Positions 5,316 to 12,220 of a DNA stretch of 22,576 nt are shown one piece after another. The stretch is from a virus. The notes beneath the pieces are model-generated. The model was not told the origin of the DNA. It saw nothing but the letters and a program-made list of their open reading frames with translations, and did not search any database. The stretch lies in the IMG/VR virus record IMGVR_UViG_3300036859_000090, positions 1 through 22,576 of that record; one strand, written 5' to 3'. A program made the translations under genes and the position numbers. The stretch's first letter is position 1. The number at the start of each line of letters is the position of its first letter.

Positions 5316-5523
5316 AGTACGTTACCCGGAGAGGCAATTACTTCGCGCCCCAGCCAGGTAAAGCCGCTCACCCAACAGCCAACGCTAAACGGCATTCCCG
5401 GCTCGGGGCCGATCCAAACACCTGAAAGCGGATGCCAAGCCAAGGCCACTTGCTGCAATCTTGTGGATTGCTGGTCTGGACGCAGCGAGTAAGGGCTATC
5501 TATAACATCATGAAAGGAAACCC
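5316..5523. other. non-coding stretch with several hairpins
   Basis: No gene with a normal start is supported. Stems seen are GAAGTA/TACTTC (5314-5319/5339-5344), GGCATTC/GGATGCC (5391-5397/5430-5436) with a smaller CGGC/GCCG hairpin beside it (5399-5402/5408-5411), and GCAATC/GATTGC (5455-5460/5466-5471). A frame without ATG/GTG/TTG is open to TAA 5490-5492 and could only start at ATT 5337. The stretch may be a leader, a packaging-site region or an RNA. Confidence 0.3.
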
Positions 5524-5661
5524 ATGAAAGGCAAAGGACATTCCGCAACACAGCCTAAATCCGGCTGGTACAAAGGCGGGACAGCTACAACGCCTGGCAA
5601 GGCAAGCTACAGCAAGCCAAAGCCCACAACCGCTCACAGGCCCTCGGGACGTGGTAAATGA
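5524..5661 (+). CDS. small basic, Gly/Ser/Thr-rich protein
   Basis: 45 residues starting MKGKGHSATQPKSGWYKGG and continuing low-complexity with Lys, Pro, Thr and Ser. AAAGGAAA lies 6-8 bases before ATG 5524. It is probably disordered and nucleic-acid binding by charge. The stop overlaps the next ATG. No family is recognised. Confidence 0.5.
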   Translation: MKGKGHSATQPKSGWYKGGTATTPGKASYSKPKPTTAHRPSGRGK

Positions 5662-5822
5662 GCATTAAATCTGCGGCTATCCTGACCGTCAAAGACGCGC
5701 CGGCAATGACCAAACGTGGAAGAAGGGCTATTGCGAATTGGCTACGCAAACAAGCCGACTTCCTTGAGCATGATGGCAAAGCGCTAGCCAAGCGGTTCAC
5801 TGCGCGCTATCTCTATGAGTAA
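5658..5822 (+). CDS. small basic helical phage protein
   Basis: 54 residues from the ATGA overlap. The sequence TKRGRRAIANWLRKQADFLEHDGKALAKRFTARYLYE is a charged helical pair. It lies directly before, and overlaps, the possible small terminase gene. It may act in the same packaging or DNA-binding step; this is inferred from position only. Confidence 0.55.
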   Translation: MSIKSAAILTVKDAPAMTKRGRRAIANWLRKQADFLEHDGKALAKRFTARYLYE

Positions 5823-6234
5823 TCAATTCATCAAAGCCCAAGAACAAGGGCTAGAACCCGGCGACGAAGGTTATCCAAAGGCCGAGAATCAATTCACCTC
5901 CGGCGGGCAGACCGAGCACCCCGAACAGGTCAGAGCAAAGATCAGAGCGGGCGTTGTGGCTCAATTCCTGGAGTCTGTGGTACAGGACAAGGACGAGAAA
6001 ACTGCTGACAGGGTCGCGGCAGCTAAAATCCTCTTCGATAAAACGCTGCCAAGCCTGAGTTCAATAGACCAAGTCAACCACGACGGGGACATGAACAATC
6101 CAGAGCAGACTAAGGCAAAGCTCAGGATGCTCATAAGTAAGTGCGATCCGGCCCTTTTATCCCAGATCCTGGGCGAGTGCGCGAGGGCTAATCCCGGCAT
6201 CGAAGTGGGAAAAGACACCGATCAGGCCGCGTAA
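5815..6234 (+). CDS. possible small terminase subunit
   Basis: 139 residues. After a polar N-terminus the core reads VRAKIRAGVVAQFLESVVQD, then ADRVAAAKILFDKTLPSLSSIDQV, an amphipathic pair of helices with the A-x-K-x-L-x-x-K-x-LP pattern often seen in phage small terminases and related DNA-packaging proteins. The C-terminal part (about 95-139) is a separate helical piece. Position fits: it is the last gene before the sugar island, beyond which lies the large terminase. No helix-turn-helix is obvious, so a scaffold- or adaptor-like role is an alternative. Confidence 0.45.
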   Translation: MSNQFIKAQEQGLEPGDEGYPKAENQFTSGGQTEHPEQVRAKIRAGVVAQFLESVVQDKDEKTADRVAAAKILFDKTLPSLSSIDQVNHDGDMNNPEQTKAKLRMLISKCDPALLSQILGECARANPGIEVGKDTDQAA

Positions 6235-6276
6235 TAACGCCATGCTGCACTGCGCTAGCCCCATAATGACCTGTCC

Positions 6277-6316
6277 CACCATGCATAACTGTGCATAACA
6301 CACTGATTGCATGGTG
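6277..6316. repeat. 9-bp inverted repeat with iteron-like tandem units
   Basis: CACCATGCA (6277-6285) and TGCATGGTG (6308-6316) are perfect inverted copies. Between and overlapping them TGCATAAC occurs twice, at 6282-6289 and 6292-6299. This is a protein-binding-site-like layout: operator, packaging-site or origin element. Confidence 0.5.
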
Positions 6317-6584
6317 TTGGTGCGCCGCACACAGATTTAACATAATGGCTATTCTGCGCAGTGGGTGGGAATAGTGGGTGCTCAGGTGGGAAACCAGCCC
6401 AATCGAGGGGTGGGGCAGCCCCCCCACAGACACATGAGTAATCACACTAGGCCCTCTCCATTTTTTACGGAGCAATGAAGCTCAATGCGGGGCCGGTCTC
6501 ACAGCCAGCGGGGCCGACCGGATGAAGAAACGCGGGGCTATGAACGGGGCGAAAGCCCGCAAGCCGCGACCCGCCCCAAGAGAA

Positions 6585-6605
6585 ACCACAACCTGTAGTG
6601 TCTAG
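6585..6605 (+). repeat. spaced direct repeat, copy 1
   Basis: ACCACAA-N4-TAGTGTC followed by TAG. The second copy lies 51 bp downstream with the same spacing (16 of 21 positions identical). The first half is identical to one arm of the operator at 5058. Confidence 0.5.
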
Positions 6606-6635
6606 TCTCCGAAAACGCGGGTTTATATCCGACCA

Positions 6636-6656
6636 ACCACAATAGATAGTGTCCAG
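6636..6656 (+). repeat. spaced direct repeat, copy 2
   Basis: ACCACAA-N4-TAGTGTC followed by CAG, ending 3 bases before the first start codon of the sugar island. A regulator bound here would sit on the 5' end of the island transcript. Confidence 0.5.
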
Positions 6657-6659
6657 AGT

Positions 6660-7550
6660 ATGCGAGTAATCCTCGGTAAAGGGTTTATCGGGTCTGCTTT
6701 ACAAAAGCGGCTGAACTGCCGGATCGTCAGTCACCAGGAGGCCGACCTTACAAAGCCCTTGGACGCGCTTTCGGCTGTTTCTGGTGCAGAAGTCGTTTAC
6801 CTCTGTGCCGGCAAGACTGGGGGTGTGGGAAGGATGTCTTCCGACCCCATGTCGTTCGTCTACCCGAACGTCAGGATCCACATGGGCGTTTTCGAAGCCT
6901 GCGTAAAAGCCGGGGTTAAAAGGGTGGTCTGTGTCGGGTCTACCACCGGCTACCCGGACTCCGGGGATGCCATGACCGAGGACCGCTATCTGGAAGGCGA
7001 TTTACATCCGGCTTACTTCGTTCCAGGAAACGCCCATCGCTTCATCAAAAGACTGGCGATGATGCACAAAGACCTTGAAACGGTGTTTTTCCGGCCTTCT
7101 AACGTCTACGGGCCTGGAAACAACTTCGATCCTCAAAACTCCCACGTCATCGAGGCAACCATAAGGAAGGTTGCTGAAAGACAGAATCCCTTTGTGATCT
7201 GGGGAACCGGGAATGAGGTCCGGGACGCGATCTATATCGACGACCTCGCGGAAGCCATGACCTACGGCGAGACCTGTGCTCCGGGAGACTACAACGTCGG
7301 GTCCGGGGAAGAGATGTCTGTAAATCATATTGCCGCCAGCCTGCGTCAATATGTCAATTTGCTTGGCGAAGATGCCGGGGTTAAATACAACCCGGATATT
7401 ATCCACGACCTCTCCAAACCCACCGCTATTCCGGCCCGCAGGGTCAACTGCGACAAGTTAAAGTCTCTTGGTTGGAGGCCAAGGGTCTCAATGAAAGAGG
7501 GTTTACGAAAGACCTACGATTGGTATACAGAGCACAAAGGAGCGATATGA
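6660..7550 (+). CDS. GDP-fucose-synthase-like SDR with altered active site
   Basis: 296 residues, extended short-chain dehydrogenase/reductase. The NAD(P) loop is GKGFIGSAL (6-14). CAGKTGGVG (49-57), SNVYGPGNNFDPQNSHVI (147-164), VIWGTGNEVRDAIYIDDLA and the C-terminal LGWRP...LRKTYDWY follow GDP-L-fucose synthase (WcaG/Fcl) closely. In that family the catalytic set is Ser, Cys, Tyr-x-x-x-Lys and His. Here Ser94, Lys130 and His162 are kept, but Cys is replaced (Thr96) and the Tyr position is His126 (codon CAT in HRFIK). It is therefore either a different reaction on a nucleotide sugar or a degenerate enzyme. ATG 6660 has no strong ribosome-binding site. It is the first gene of the island and is coupled to the next by ATGA. 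Confidence 0.85.
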   Translation: MRVILGKGFIGSALQKRLNCRIVSHQEADLTKPLDALSAVSGAEVVYLCAGKTGGVGRMSSDPMSFVYPNVRIHMGVFEACVKAGVKRVVCVGSTTGYPDSGDAMTEDRYLEGDLHPAYFVPGNAHRFIKRLAMMHKDLETVFFRPSNVYGPGNNFDPQNSHVIEATIRKVAERQNPFVIWGTGNEVRDAIYIDDLAEAMTYGETCAPGDYNVGSGEEMSVNHIAASLRQYVNLLGEDAGVKYNPDIIHDLSKPTAIPARRVNCDKLKSLGWRPRVSMKEGLRKTYDWYTEHKGAI

Positions 7551-7825
7551 CAGCAAAGACGATGGAAGACATTTTCACGTTGCGGTTTCTGGCGTCCGAG
7601 GATCACAACGACCCCAAGGACCCATCACATTGGAAAGGATTTCGCTACGGCCTGAAGACGGCCTGGGCTATTGTCTATAAGGCCAATGTGGATAGGCGTC
7701 TTTTAAACGAGTTAGAGGCATTCTCGGAGTGGTCCAAGCGCAGACAACGCGAAAGCGCGGCCTTCATTCTCAAGCAGGCCAAGGTCAAGAGGTTGTCCAA
7801 GAAGGCGAACAAAAAACGCACGTGA
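7547..7825 (+). CDS. small hypothetical protein of the sugar island
   Basis: 92 residues from ATG 7547, with AAGGAG 5 bases upstream and an ATGA overlap with the SDR gene; a longer upstream frame only shadows that gene. It is Trp/Lys-rich (SHWKGFRYGLKTAWAIVYK), with a strongly basic C-terminal tail (KVKRLSKKANKKRT). No enzyme motif is seen. Placement between two sugar-enzyme genes suggests an accessory role, but none can be named. Confidence 0.65.
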   Translation: MTAKTMEDIFTLRFLASEDHNDPKDPSHWKGFRYGLKTAWAIVYKANVDRRLLNELEAFSEWSKRRQRESAAFILKQAKVKRLSKKANKKRT

Positions 7826-8334
7826 TTTCCGACGCAATCCTCGCCCGCCTAGCTTTAGAAGTCGATACCGTCTTCGGTGTTTATGGAGGCGCTATAGCAG
7901 AGCTGTGGGACGCCTTTACCAGACAGGACAAGCTCAAATATGTCTGCCCCATGCACGAACAGGCCGCTTCTTTCATGGCCGAAGGTTACGCGAAGGTACG
8001 CGGTTTTGGCGTTGCAATGGCAACAAGTGGCCCAGGGGGCCTTAATATGGTCACCGGCATTGGAAACTGTTTCTACGATTCCTGTCCTATGCTTTTCATT
8101 ACGGGACAGGTGCAAACAAGATTTATCAAGCCCAGCCCTGAAATAAGGCAGCTGGGTTTTCAGGAAACGGACATCGTTTCCATTGTAAAACCTATTACGA
8201 AGTACGCCGTAACAGTATTGCGCCCCGAGCAGGCCCTCCCGATGTTGGACATGGCGATCTACCTGGCGAAAGCCGGTAGGCCGGGGCCTGTTCTATTAGA
8301 CCTCCCTGTCGATGTACAACGAGCTGATTGCTGA
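7822..8334 (+). CDS. ThDP-dependent enzyme, PYR-domain subunit (acetolactate-synthase-like)
   Basis: 170 residues from GTG 7822 (GTGA overlap). It is a complete N-terminal pyrimidine-binding domain: VDTVFGVYGG, the catalytic-Glu motif MHEQAASFMAEGYAK (Glu46), ATSGPGGLNMVTGIGNCFYD and the domain end RPGPVLLDLPVDVQ. In acetolactate synthase and YerE-type enzymes this Glu activates thiamine diphosphate of the neighbouring chain. The protein stops where the linker to the middle domain should begin, and the next gene supplies the rest from a 23-base overlap in another frame. Candidate role: decarboxylating pyruvate (or a similar 2-keto acid) and attaching the carbon unit to a keto-sugar. The substrate is inferred only from context. 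Confidence 0.85.
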   Translation: MISDAILARLALEVDTVFGVYGGAIAELWDAFTRQDKLKYVCPMHEQAASFMAEGYAKVRGFGVAMATSGPGGLNMVTGIGNCFYDSCPMLFITGQVQTRFIKPSPEIRQLGFQETDIVSIVKPITKYAVTVLRPEQALPMLDMAIYLAKAGRPGPVLLDLPVDVQRADC

Positions 8335-9463
8335 TCTGAAGCAGGCAAAAAAGCCTGTCTTGCTGATCGGGGGAGGGGTTCATAAATACCGGGAAGAGTT
8401 CAAAGCCTTAACCGAAGTCCTAAGGATACCCGCCTATGCGACCTGGAATGCCCTCGATATTGTCACGTCTGATCTTGAGACTTACGCGGGCGTGGTCGGC
8501 ACTTATGGCGGACCCGGACGAAACTTCGGAATTCAAAGCGCTGATCTCCTCATCTCCATCGGGTCCCGTATCTCCGGACGTATCACTGGCGGAATTCCGG
8601 AGAATTTCGCGCCTCTTGCGAAAAAGTGGCTCATTGAGATCGACCCGGGACTACTCGGACAATTTCAACCAGTCAAGTTCGACAGGAATATCGAGTCTGA
8701 CGCCGGAGAGTTCATGTCTGGACTCACTCGGAAACTTGGAGGAGAGAAACTAGATTTTGAGGCGTGGTTGAAAAGGTGCAAAGACTGGGCCGTAAAATAC
8801 GACCCCGTGAAGGCGGAATACTTCAAGAGCTTCCATCATTACGGCTTCGTGCGGAAATTATCAGAAAGGCTCCCCGCAAACGCGGTCCTCGTTTCCGACA
8901 CGGGCGGTAACGTGATCATGATGGGCCACTGCTTCAAGTCGAAGTGGGGGCAAAGGCTTTTCACCTCCAATGGCAATACCGCGATGGGCTTCGCCTTTTG
9001 TGGGGCCTTGGGAGCGTGGTTCGCGAATCCCGAAAGACCCGTAATCTGTCTTATAGGAGACGGGGGGTTCAACATGAACATCCAAGAGATTCAAACCATG
9101 TTGAACTACGGGTGTAATGTTAAAACCTTCATCCTAAACAACCATTGCTACGGCAACACAAAACTTTACCAAAAGTCCAACTACGGATCGAGATTCCTGG
9201 CTTGTGGGCCGGATGGGTACAACCCGCCGAACTTTGAAGCCATTGCTAGGGGCTATAACGTTCCCGTTGTTGACAGGATTGACTGCTACTGCAATCTCGA
9301 AGAAAAGATTGACGATCTCATTAAGCACCCGTTCCCGGCGATCATAGACGTTGTACATCACGATTTCTACGACTACTACCCGAGAATTTCGAGGTTTGAC
9401 CAGGAACTTCACGACCAGGACCCTCTGCTACCAAGAGGGGAGATTGAGGAGAATATGAGATGA
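8312..9463 (+). CDS. ThDP-dependent enzyme, middle and PP-domain subunit
   Basis: 383 residues. Residues 1-150 are the central Rossmann-like domain (KPVLLIGGGVH, GTYGGPGRNFGIQSADLLISIGSR), which binds FAD in acetolactate-synthase relatives. Residues 175-365 are the pyrophosphate domain with the ThDP/Mg motif GDG (249-251) and NN (276-277), plus FTSNGNTAMGFAFCGALGAW. Together with the upstream gene this equals one normal enzyme of about 550 residues, cut exactly at the linker. ATG 8312 lies within the upstream gene with no Shine-Dalgarno, so coupled translation is likely. No key residue is missing. It could also be a frameshifted single gene, but each piece has clean domain borders. Confidence 0.88.
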   Translation: MYNELIADLKQAKKPVLLIGGGVHKYREEFKALTEVLRIPAYATWNALDIVTSDLETYAGVVGTYGGPGRNFGIQSADLLISIGSRISGRITGGIPENFAPLAKKWLIEIDPGLLGQFQPVKFDRNIESDAGEFMSGLTRKLGGEKLDFEAWLKRCKDWAVKYDPVKAEYFKSFHHYGFVRKLSERLPANAVLVSDTGGNVIMMGHCFKSKWGQRLFTSNGNTAMGFAFCGALGAWFANPERPVICLIGDGGFNMNIQEIQTMLNYGCNVKTFILNNHCYGNTKLYQKSNYGSRFLACGPDGYNPPNFEAIARGYNVPVVDRIDCYCNLEEKIDDLIKHPFPAIIDVVHHDFYDYYPRISRFDQELHDQDPLLPRGEIEENMR

Positions 9464-9624
9464 AGGATTGGATCGAGTTTTTTGTAGTCATCTTGCTTGC
9501 GGCGCTTATTTTGACAGCCCCTATGCTTTATATGAGAGATGCCGCCATGCCGCCACAGTTTTTTATGCTACCTATTGCTTGGTGTGGCGTGATGTACCTG
9601 ATTTGGGATTGGGACATATTCTGA
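9460..9624 (+). CDS. small two-helix membrane protein in the sugar island
   Basis: 54 residues from the ATGA overlap at 9460. Residues 6-24 (EFFVVILLAALILTAPMLY) and about 32-49 (QFFMLPIAWCGVMYLIW) are hydrophobic, joined by MRDAAMPP; the C-terminus is WDWDIF. It is probably an inner-membrane hairpin. Its frame is separate from the apparent N-terminal extension of the next SDR gene, showing that this extension is not coding. Possible roles include anchoring glycan enzymes or helping a lipid-linked sugar step; neither is shown. Confidence 0.6.
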   Translation: MKDWIEFFVVILLAALILTAPMLYMRDAAMPPQFFMLPIAWCGVMYLIWDWDIF

Positions 9625-10526
9625 GAATATTAGTCACCGGGGGAGCTGGCTATATCGGCTCCGTCCTCGTACCGAAACTGCTTGAGAAGCACGAAGTCAC
9701 CGTCCTCGATAATTTCATCTACAGGCAGAATTCTCTAGCTCAACTCTGTAAGCAAAAGAACTTCGATGTTTACAAAGTCGATTGTAGAGACTCGCTTTCT
9801 GTAAAGCCCTTCCTGAGAAGGGCTGACGTAATAATCCCGCTGGCTGCTTTGGTGGGGGTTCCGCTCTGTAATCTGAACCCGATAGACGCGGCTTTATTGA
9901 ACCTTCATGCCCCGCTGGAGATGTTCAAGAACCTCTCCCAAGAGCAGCTTGTAATCATGCCGACGACTGAAAGTTCCTACGGGAGCAATGCGGACGTTTG
10001 CACCGAGGAAACACCGGCAAACCCGCTCTCGACTTACGCAGAACACAAGCTGGAGGTCGAAAACGCCCTTCTTCAGAGAGACAAGAGCATAAGCCTGCGG
10101 TTAGCCACTGTTTTCGGCATGAGTCCGAGAATGAGGCTCGATCTGCTGATCAACGATTTCGTCTGGAGGGCGCAGAAAGACCGCGCCTTCGTGCTGTTTG
10201 AAGCGCGGTATAGGCGGACCTGTGTCCATGTAACCGATGTTGCAAGAGCTTTCCTGCACGCCTTGGAGAAGAACCTCAGGGGCATTTACAACGTCGGGGC
10301 TGTGACGTTAACCAAGCAAAGCCTCTGCGAGGCGATAAACAATCATTCGAAATTCACCTTCATAGAGGCGGATTTCGATAAAGACCCGGATCAAAGAGAC
10401 TACATCGTTTCCGACGATAAGATCAGGAAAACCGGATTCCAGCCGATGGTTGACTTGGATACGGGCATTAAAGAGCTTCTGAAGGGCTTCCGGATGCTTT
10501 CCAACTCGGTGCATGGCAACGTCTAA
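9621..10526 (+). CDS. NAD-dependent nucleotide-sugar epimerase/dehydratase (extended SDR)
   Basis: About 301 residues. GGAGYIG (7-13) is the classical GxxGxxG loop, LDNF (29-32) the ribose-binding end, PLAALVG the substrate loop, and STYAEHK carries the catalytic Tyr139 and Lys143 with Thr/Ser at 115-119. RLATVFGMSPRMR and YNVG follow the UDP-glucose 4-epimerase/dTDP-glucose dehydratase pattern. Unlike the first SDR of the island, all catalytic residues are present. The start is unusual: homology begins at CTG 9621, which overlaps the TGA of the membrane gene (CTGA). TTG 9609 would add only four residues and is the conventional alternative; the ATG at 9468 would add a non-homologous 51-residue leader. 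Confidence 0.85.
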   Translation: MRILVTGGAGYIGSVLVPKLLEKHEVTVLDNFIYRQNSLAQLCKQKNFDVYKVDCRDSLSVKPFLRRADVIIPLAALVGVPLCNLNPIDAALLNLHAPLEMFKNLSQEQLVIMPTTESSYGSNADVCTEETPANPLSTYAEHKLEVENALLQRDKSISLRLATVFGMSPRMRLDLLINDFVWRAQKDRAFVLFEARYRRTCVHVTDVARAFLHALEKNLRGIYNVGAVTLTKQSLCEAINNHSKFTFIEADFDKDPDQRDYIVSDDKIRKTGFQPMVDLDTGIKELLKGFRMLSNSVHGNV

Positions 10527-11502
10527 CCTCCAAGCCCTGGAACTGGTAATAGACCGCTCCGAAGGGGGCGGCAAGGTTTCCCGGGAGCTGATGAAGAAGA
10601 AGCTTCGCAAGGCTCAGCGCGAAGGCCGGTTCATGGAGATACCCAAAGACCCGGAGTGGCGTTTCAGGATCTGTTCTGCAAACCTGATGCTGGGAAATTA
10701 CAACTGGGACGGCTGGGAATTCAGGGACCCGTGGGCTACGATGCTCTGGTTAAACCCAACGGCTTTACAAAAGCCCCGGTGGGAAGGGCAGAAGGGCCGA
10801 GTCTTGATTCTTGGAGAGCAGGGTTTAGGGGATGAAATAATGTTCGCCTCCTGCATTCCGGAGATTCAGAAGACCAACGAGATCGGAATTACCTGCATTC
10901 CAAGACTGAAATCCATCTTCGAGCGAAATTTCGGATGCCCTGTTTATGACAGAAACGAAGGCAAAGAACTCACCAGAGCAAGAGAACTCCTCGAAGACTA
11001 CGACTACTACATCGGCTTTGGAGACTTACCACGACTGCTTAGACGCAGCCGCGCTGATTTCCCTGGAACGCCATTCCTCATTCCGGACAGAAATCTGGAA
11101 TCCCAAATGGAAATGTATCGTGGAAAAGTCGGAATCTCATGGAGAGGGCGCAATGGATTCTATCCCCTCAAAGACTTCCCGCCTGGGATAAGTCTCCAAT
11201 ACGACTTGGCCTGGGATGAAGATCCGGAGCTACCCCATATCGACGTTAGAAACGATATGGAAGGGCTTTTGGCTCTGGTATCGGTGCTTGAAAAGGTGGT
11301 TTGCGTTTCGACGACCGTAACGCACTTTGCCGGCGCTTTGGGTAAGAAGGTGGAAGTGATTTTGGCCCCGATTCAAACGGCGAGATCGAAGAATCAAATG
11401 AACTGGCGGCATGGTTTGAATAGACCCACAAGCGACTGGTACAAGTCTGCTTTGATTTACCGGAACCTTGATGAGTGGAGGCGACACCATCGGATTCGGT
11501 GA
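10513..11502 (+). CDS. glycosyltransferase, GT9/heptosyltransferase fold
   Basis: 329 residues. After a basic helical N-terminus (1-60), GEQGLGDEIMFASCIPEI (101-118) is the nucleotide-sugar-fold entry of TPR-linked/GT9-type enzymes. VGISWRG opens the second Rossmann domain, and VVCVSTTVTHFAGALGKKVEVILAP near the end is the donor-binding segment of this GT-B group. It probably transfers a sugar to a lipid-linked or surface glycan on the cytoplasmic side. ATG 10513 overlaps the previous gene by 14 bases. Donor and acceptor cannot be read from the sequence. Confidence 0.78.
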   Translation: MATSNLQALELVIDRSEGGGKVSRELMKKKLRKAQREGRFMEIPKDPEWRFRICSANLMLGNYNWDGWEFRDPWATMLWLNPTALQKPRWEGQKGRVLILGEQGLGDEIMFASCIPEIQKTNEIGITCIPRLKSIFERNFGCPVYDRNEGKELTRARELLEDYDYYIGFGDLPRLLRRSRADFPGTPFLIPDRNLESQMEMYRGKVGISWRGRNGFYPLKDFPPGISLQYDLAWDEDPELPHIDVRNDMEGLLALVSVLEKVVCVSTTVTHFAGALGKKVEVILAPIQTARSKNQMNWRHGLNRPTSDWYKSALIYRNLDEWRRHHRIR

Positions 11503-12220
11503 CGATTTCATTGTCACTTCCATCGTAAAGAAGGCCTACGCAAAACATAACAAGCCGATCTGCGTAGGCGACGGAAGAGATATCAAGTGGGAAGAGGTTT
11601 TCGACAATAACCCAAAACTGTCGAAAGCTGTCTATCCGGGCGCGGTGTGGGTGAACAATATCATGTTCAACAGACCCTACATCGACAACCTCAAAACAAC
11701 GCCTGAGAGGGTTGTTTATAACCCGAGCTTCAAAGCCGAACCAGGGGAAATTTTCCTTACTGATGCCGAGAGAGACCGATTCAAAGACTCCGGATTCATC
11801 TACATCGAACCCAACGTCAAGGGTTCATTTGGTGGTAATAAAGACTGGGGCTTCGACAAATGGCAGGAAGTTGTCAAACGTCTACCCTATCGATTCGTAC
11901 AGGGGAAAGGCAGGAAGCTCGACGGCGTTGAACAGATTCAAACTGGTAGTTTCAGAGAAGCCTGCGCTCTCCTGGAGAGATCAGACTTTTTCGTCGGGAC
12001 GGACGGGGGCCTACATCATGCCGCCGCAGCCCTTGGAAAGCGGGCGGTGGTTGTTTGGGGTGGACTGGTTTCCCCCAAGATCCTGGGTTATGACGCCCAT
12101 ATCAACCTACATTCAGGAACCCATTCCTGCGGCTCGCCAAAAGCCTGTGCTCACTGCCGTAAAGCCCTAGATTGGGTCACTGTAGACATGGTGAAAGATG
12201 CTATCCGTTCTCTTGCCTAG
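11471..12220 (+). CDS. second GT9-like glycosyltransferase
   Basis: 249 residues from ATG 11471 (a TTG one codon earlier is possible). GFGDDFIVTSIV near the start corresponds to the G-x-GD loop, and SDFFVGTDGGLHHAAAALGK followed by RAVVVWGG (171-198) is the heptosyltransferase-type C-terminal motif. It is shorter than usual GT9 enzymes (about 320-350). It ends with a Cys cluster (HSCGSPKACAHC) that could bind metal. It overlaps the preceding transferase by 32 bases; the two are probably different paralogues acting in sequence. Confidence 0.72.
   Translation: MSGGDTIGFGDDFIVTSIVKKAYAKHNKPICVGDGRDIKWEEVFDNNPKLSKAVYPGAVWVNNIMFNRPYIDNLKTTPERVVYNPSFKAEPGEIFLTDAERDRFKDSGFIYIEPNVKGSFGGNKDWGFDKWQEVVKRLPYRFVQGKGRKLDGVEQIQTGSFREACALLERSDFFVGTDGGLHHAAAALGKRAVVVWGGLVSPKILGYDAHINLHSGTHSCGSPKACAHCRKALDWVTVDMVKDAIRSLA

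Larger units (their letters stand above)
6235..6659. other. 425-base intergenic region with repeats
   Basis: No convincing gene. It holds an inverted repeat, tandem TGCATAAC units, a GTGGGG/CCCCAC hairpin (near 6410-6428), a CCGGTC/GACCGG stem (6493-6521), a GGGC-GAAA-GCCC GNRA hairpin (near 6548-6559) and a spaced direct repeat just before 6660. Two tiny coupled frames (6475-6525, 16 aa, after ACGGAG; 6522-6605, 27 aa, very basic) are possible but weak. It marks the left border of the sugar island. Confidence 0.5.

Noticed and set aside
5171-5551. 126-codon minus-strand frame over the gap at 5316-5523
   Set aside because: It crosses both + strand terminators and a small + strand gene, has no ribosome-binding site that I can support, and resembles no family.
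8312-8334. Programmed ribosomal frameshift joining the two ThDP genes
   Set aside because: No slippery heptamer is seen in or just before the overlap, and the second gene has its own ATG at the domain border.
9468-9620. 51-residue N-terminal extension of the second SDR from ATG 9468
   Set aside because: The extension has no SDR homology and lies over a membrane protein frame coupled by ATGA; the Rossmann fold starts at 9621.
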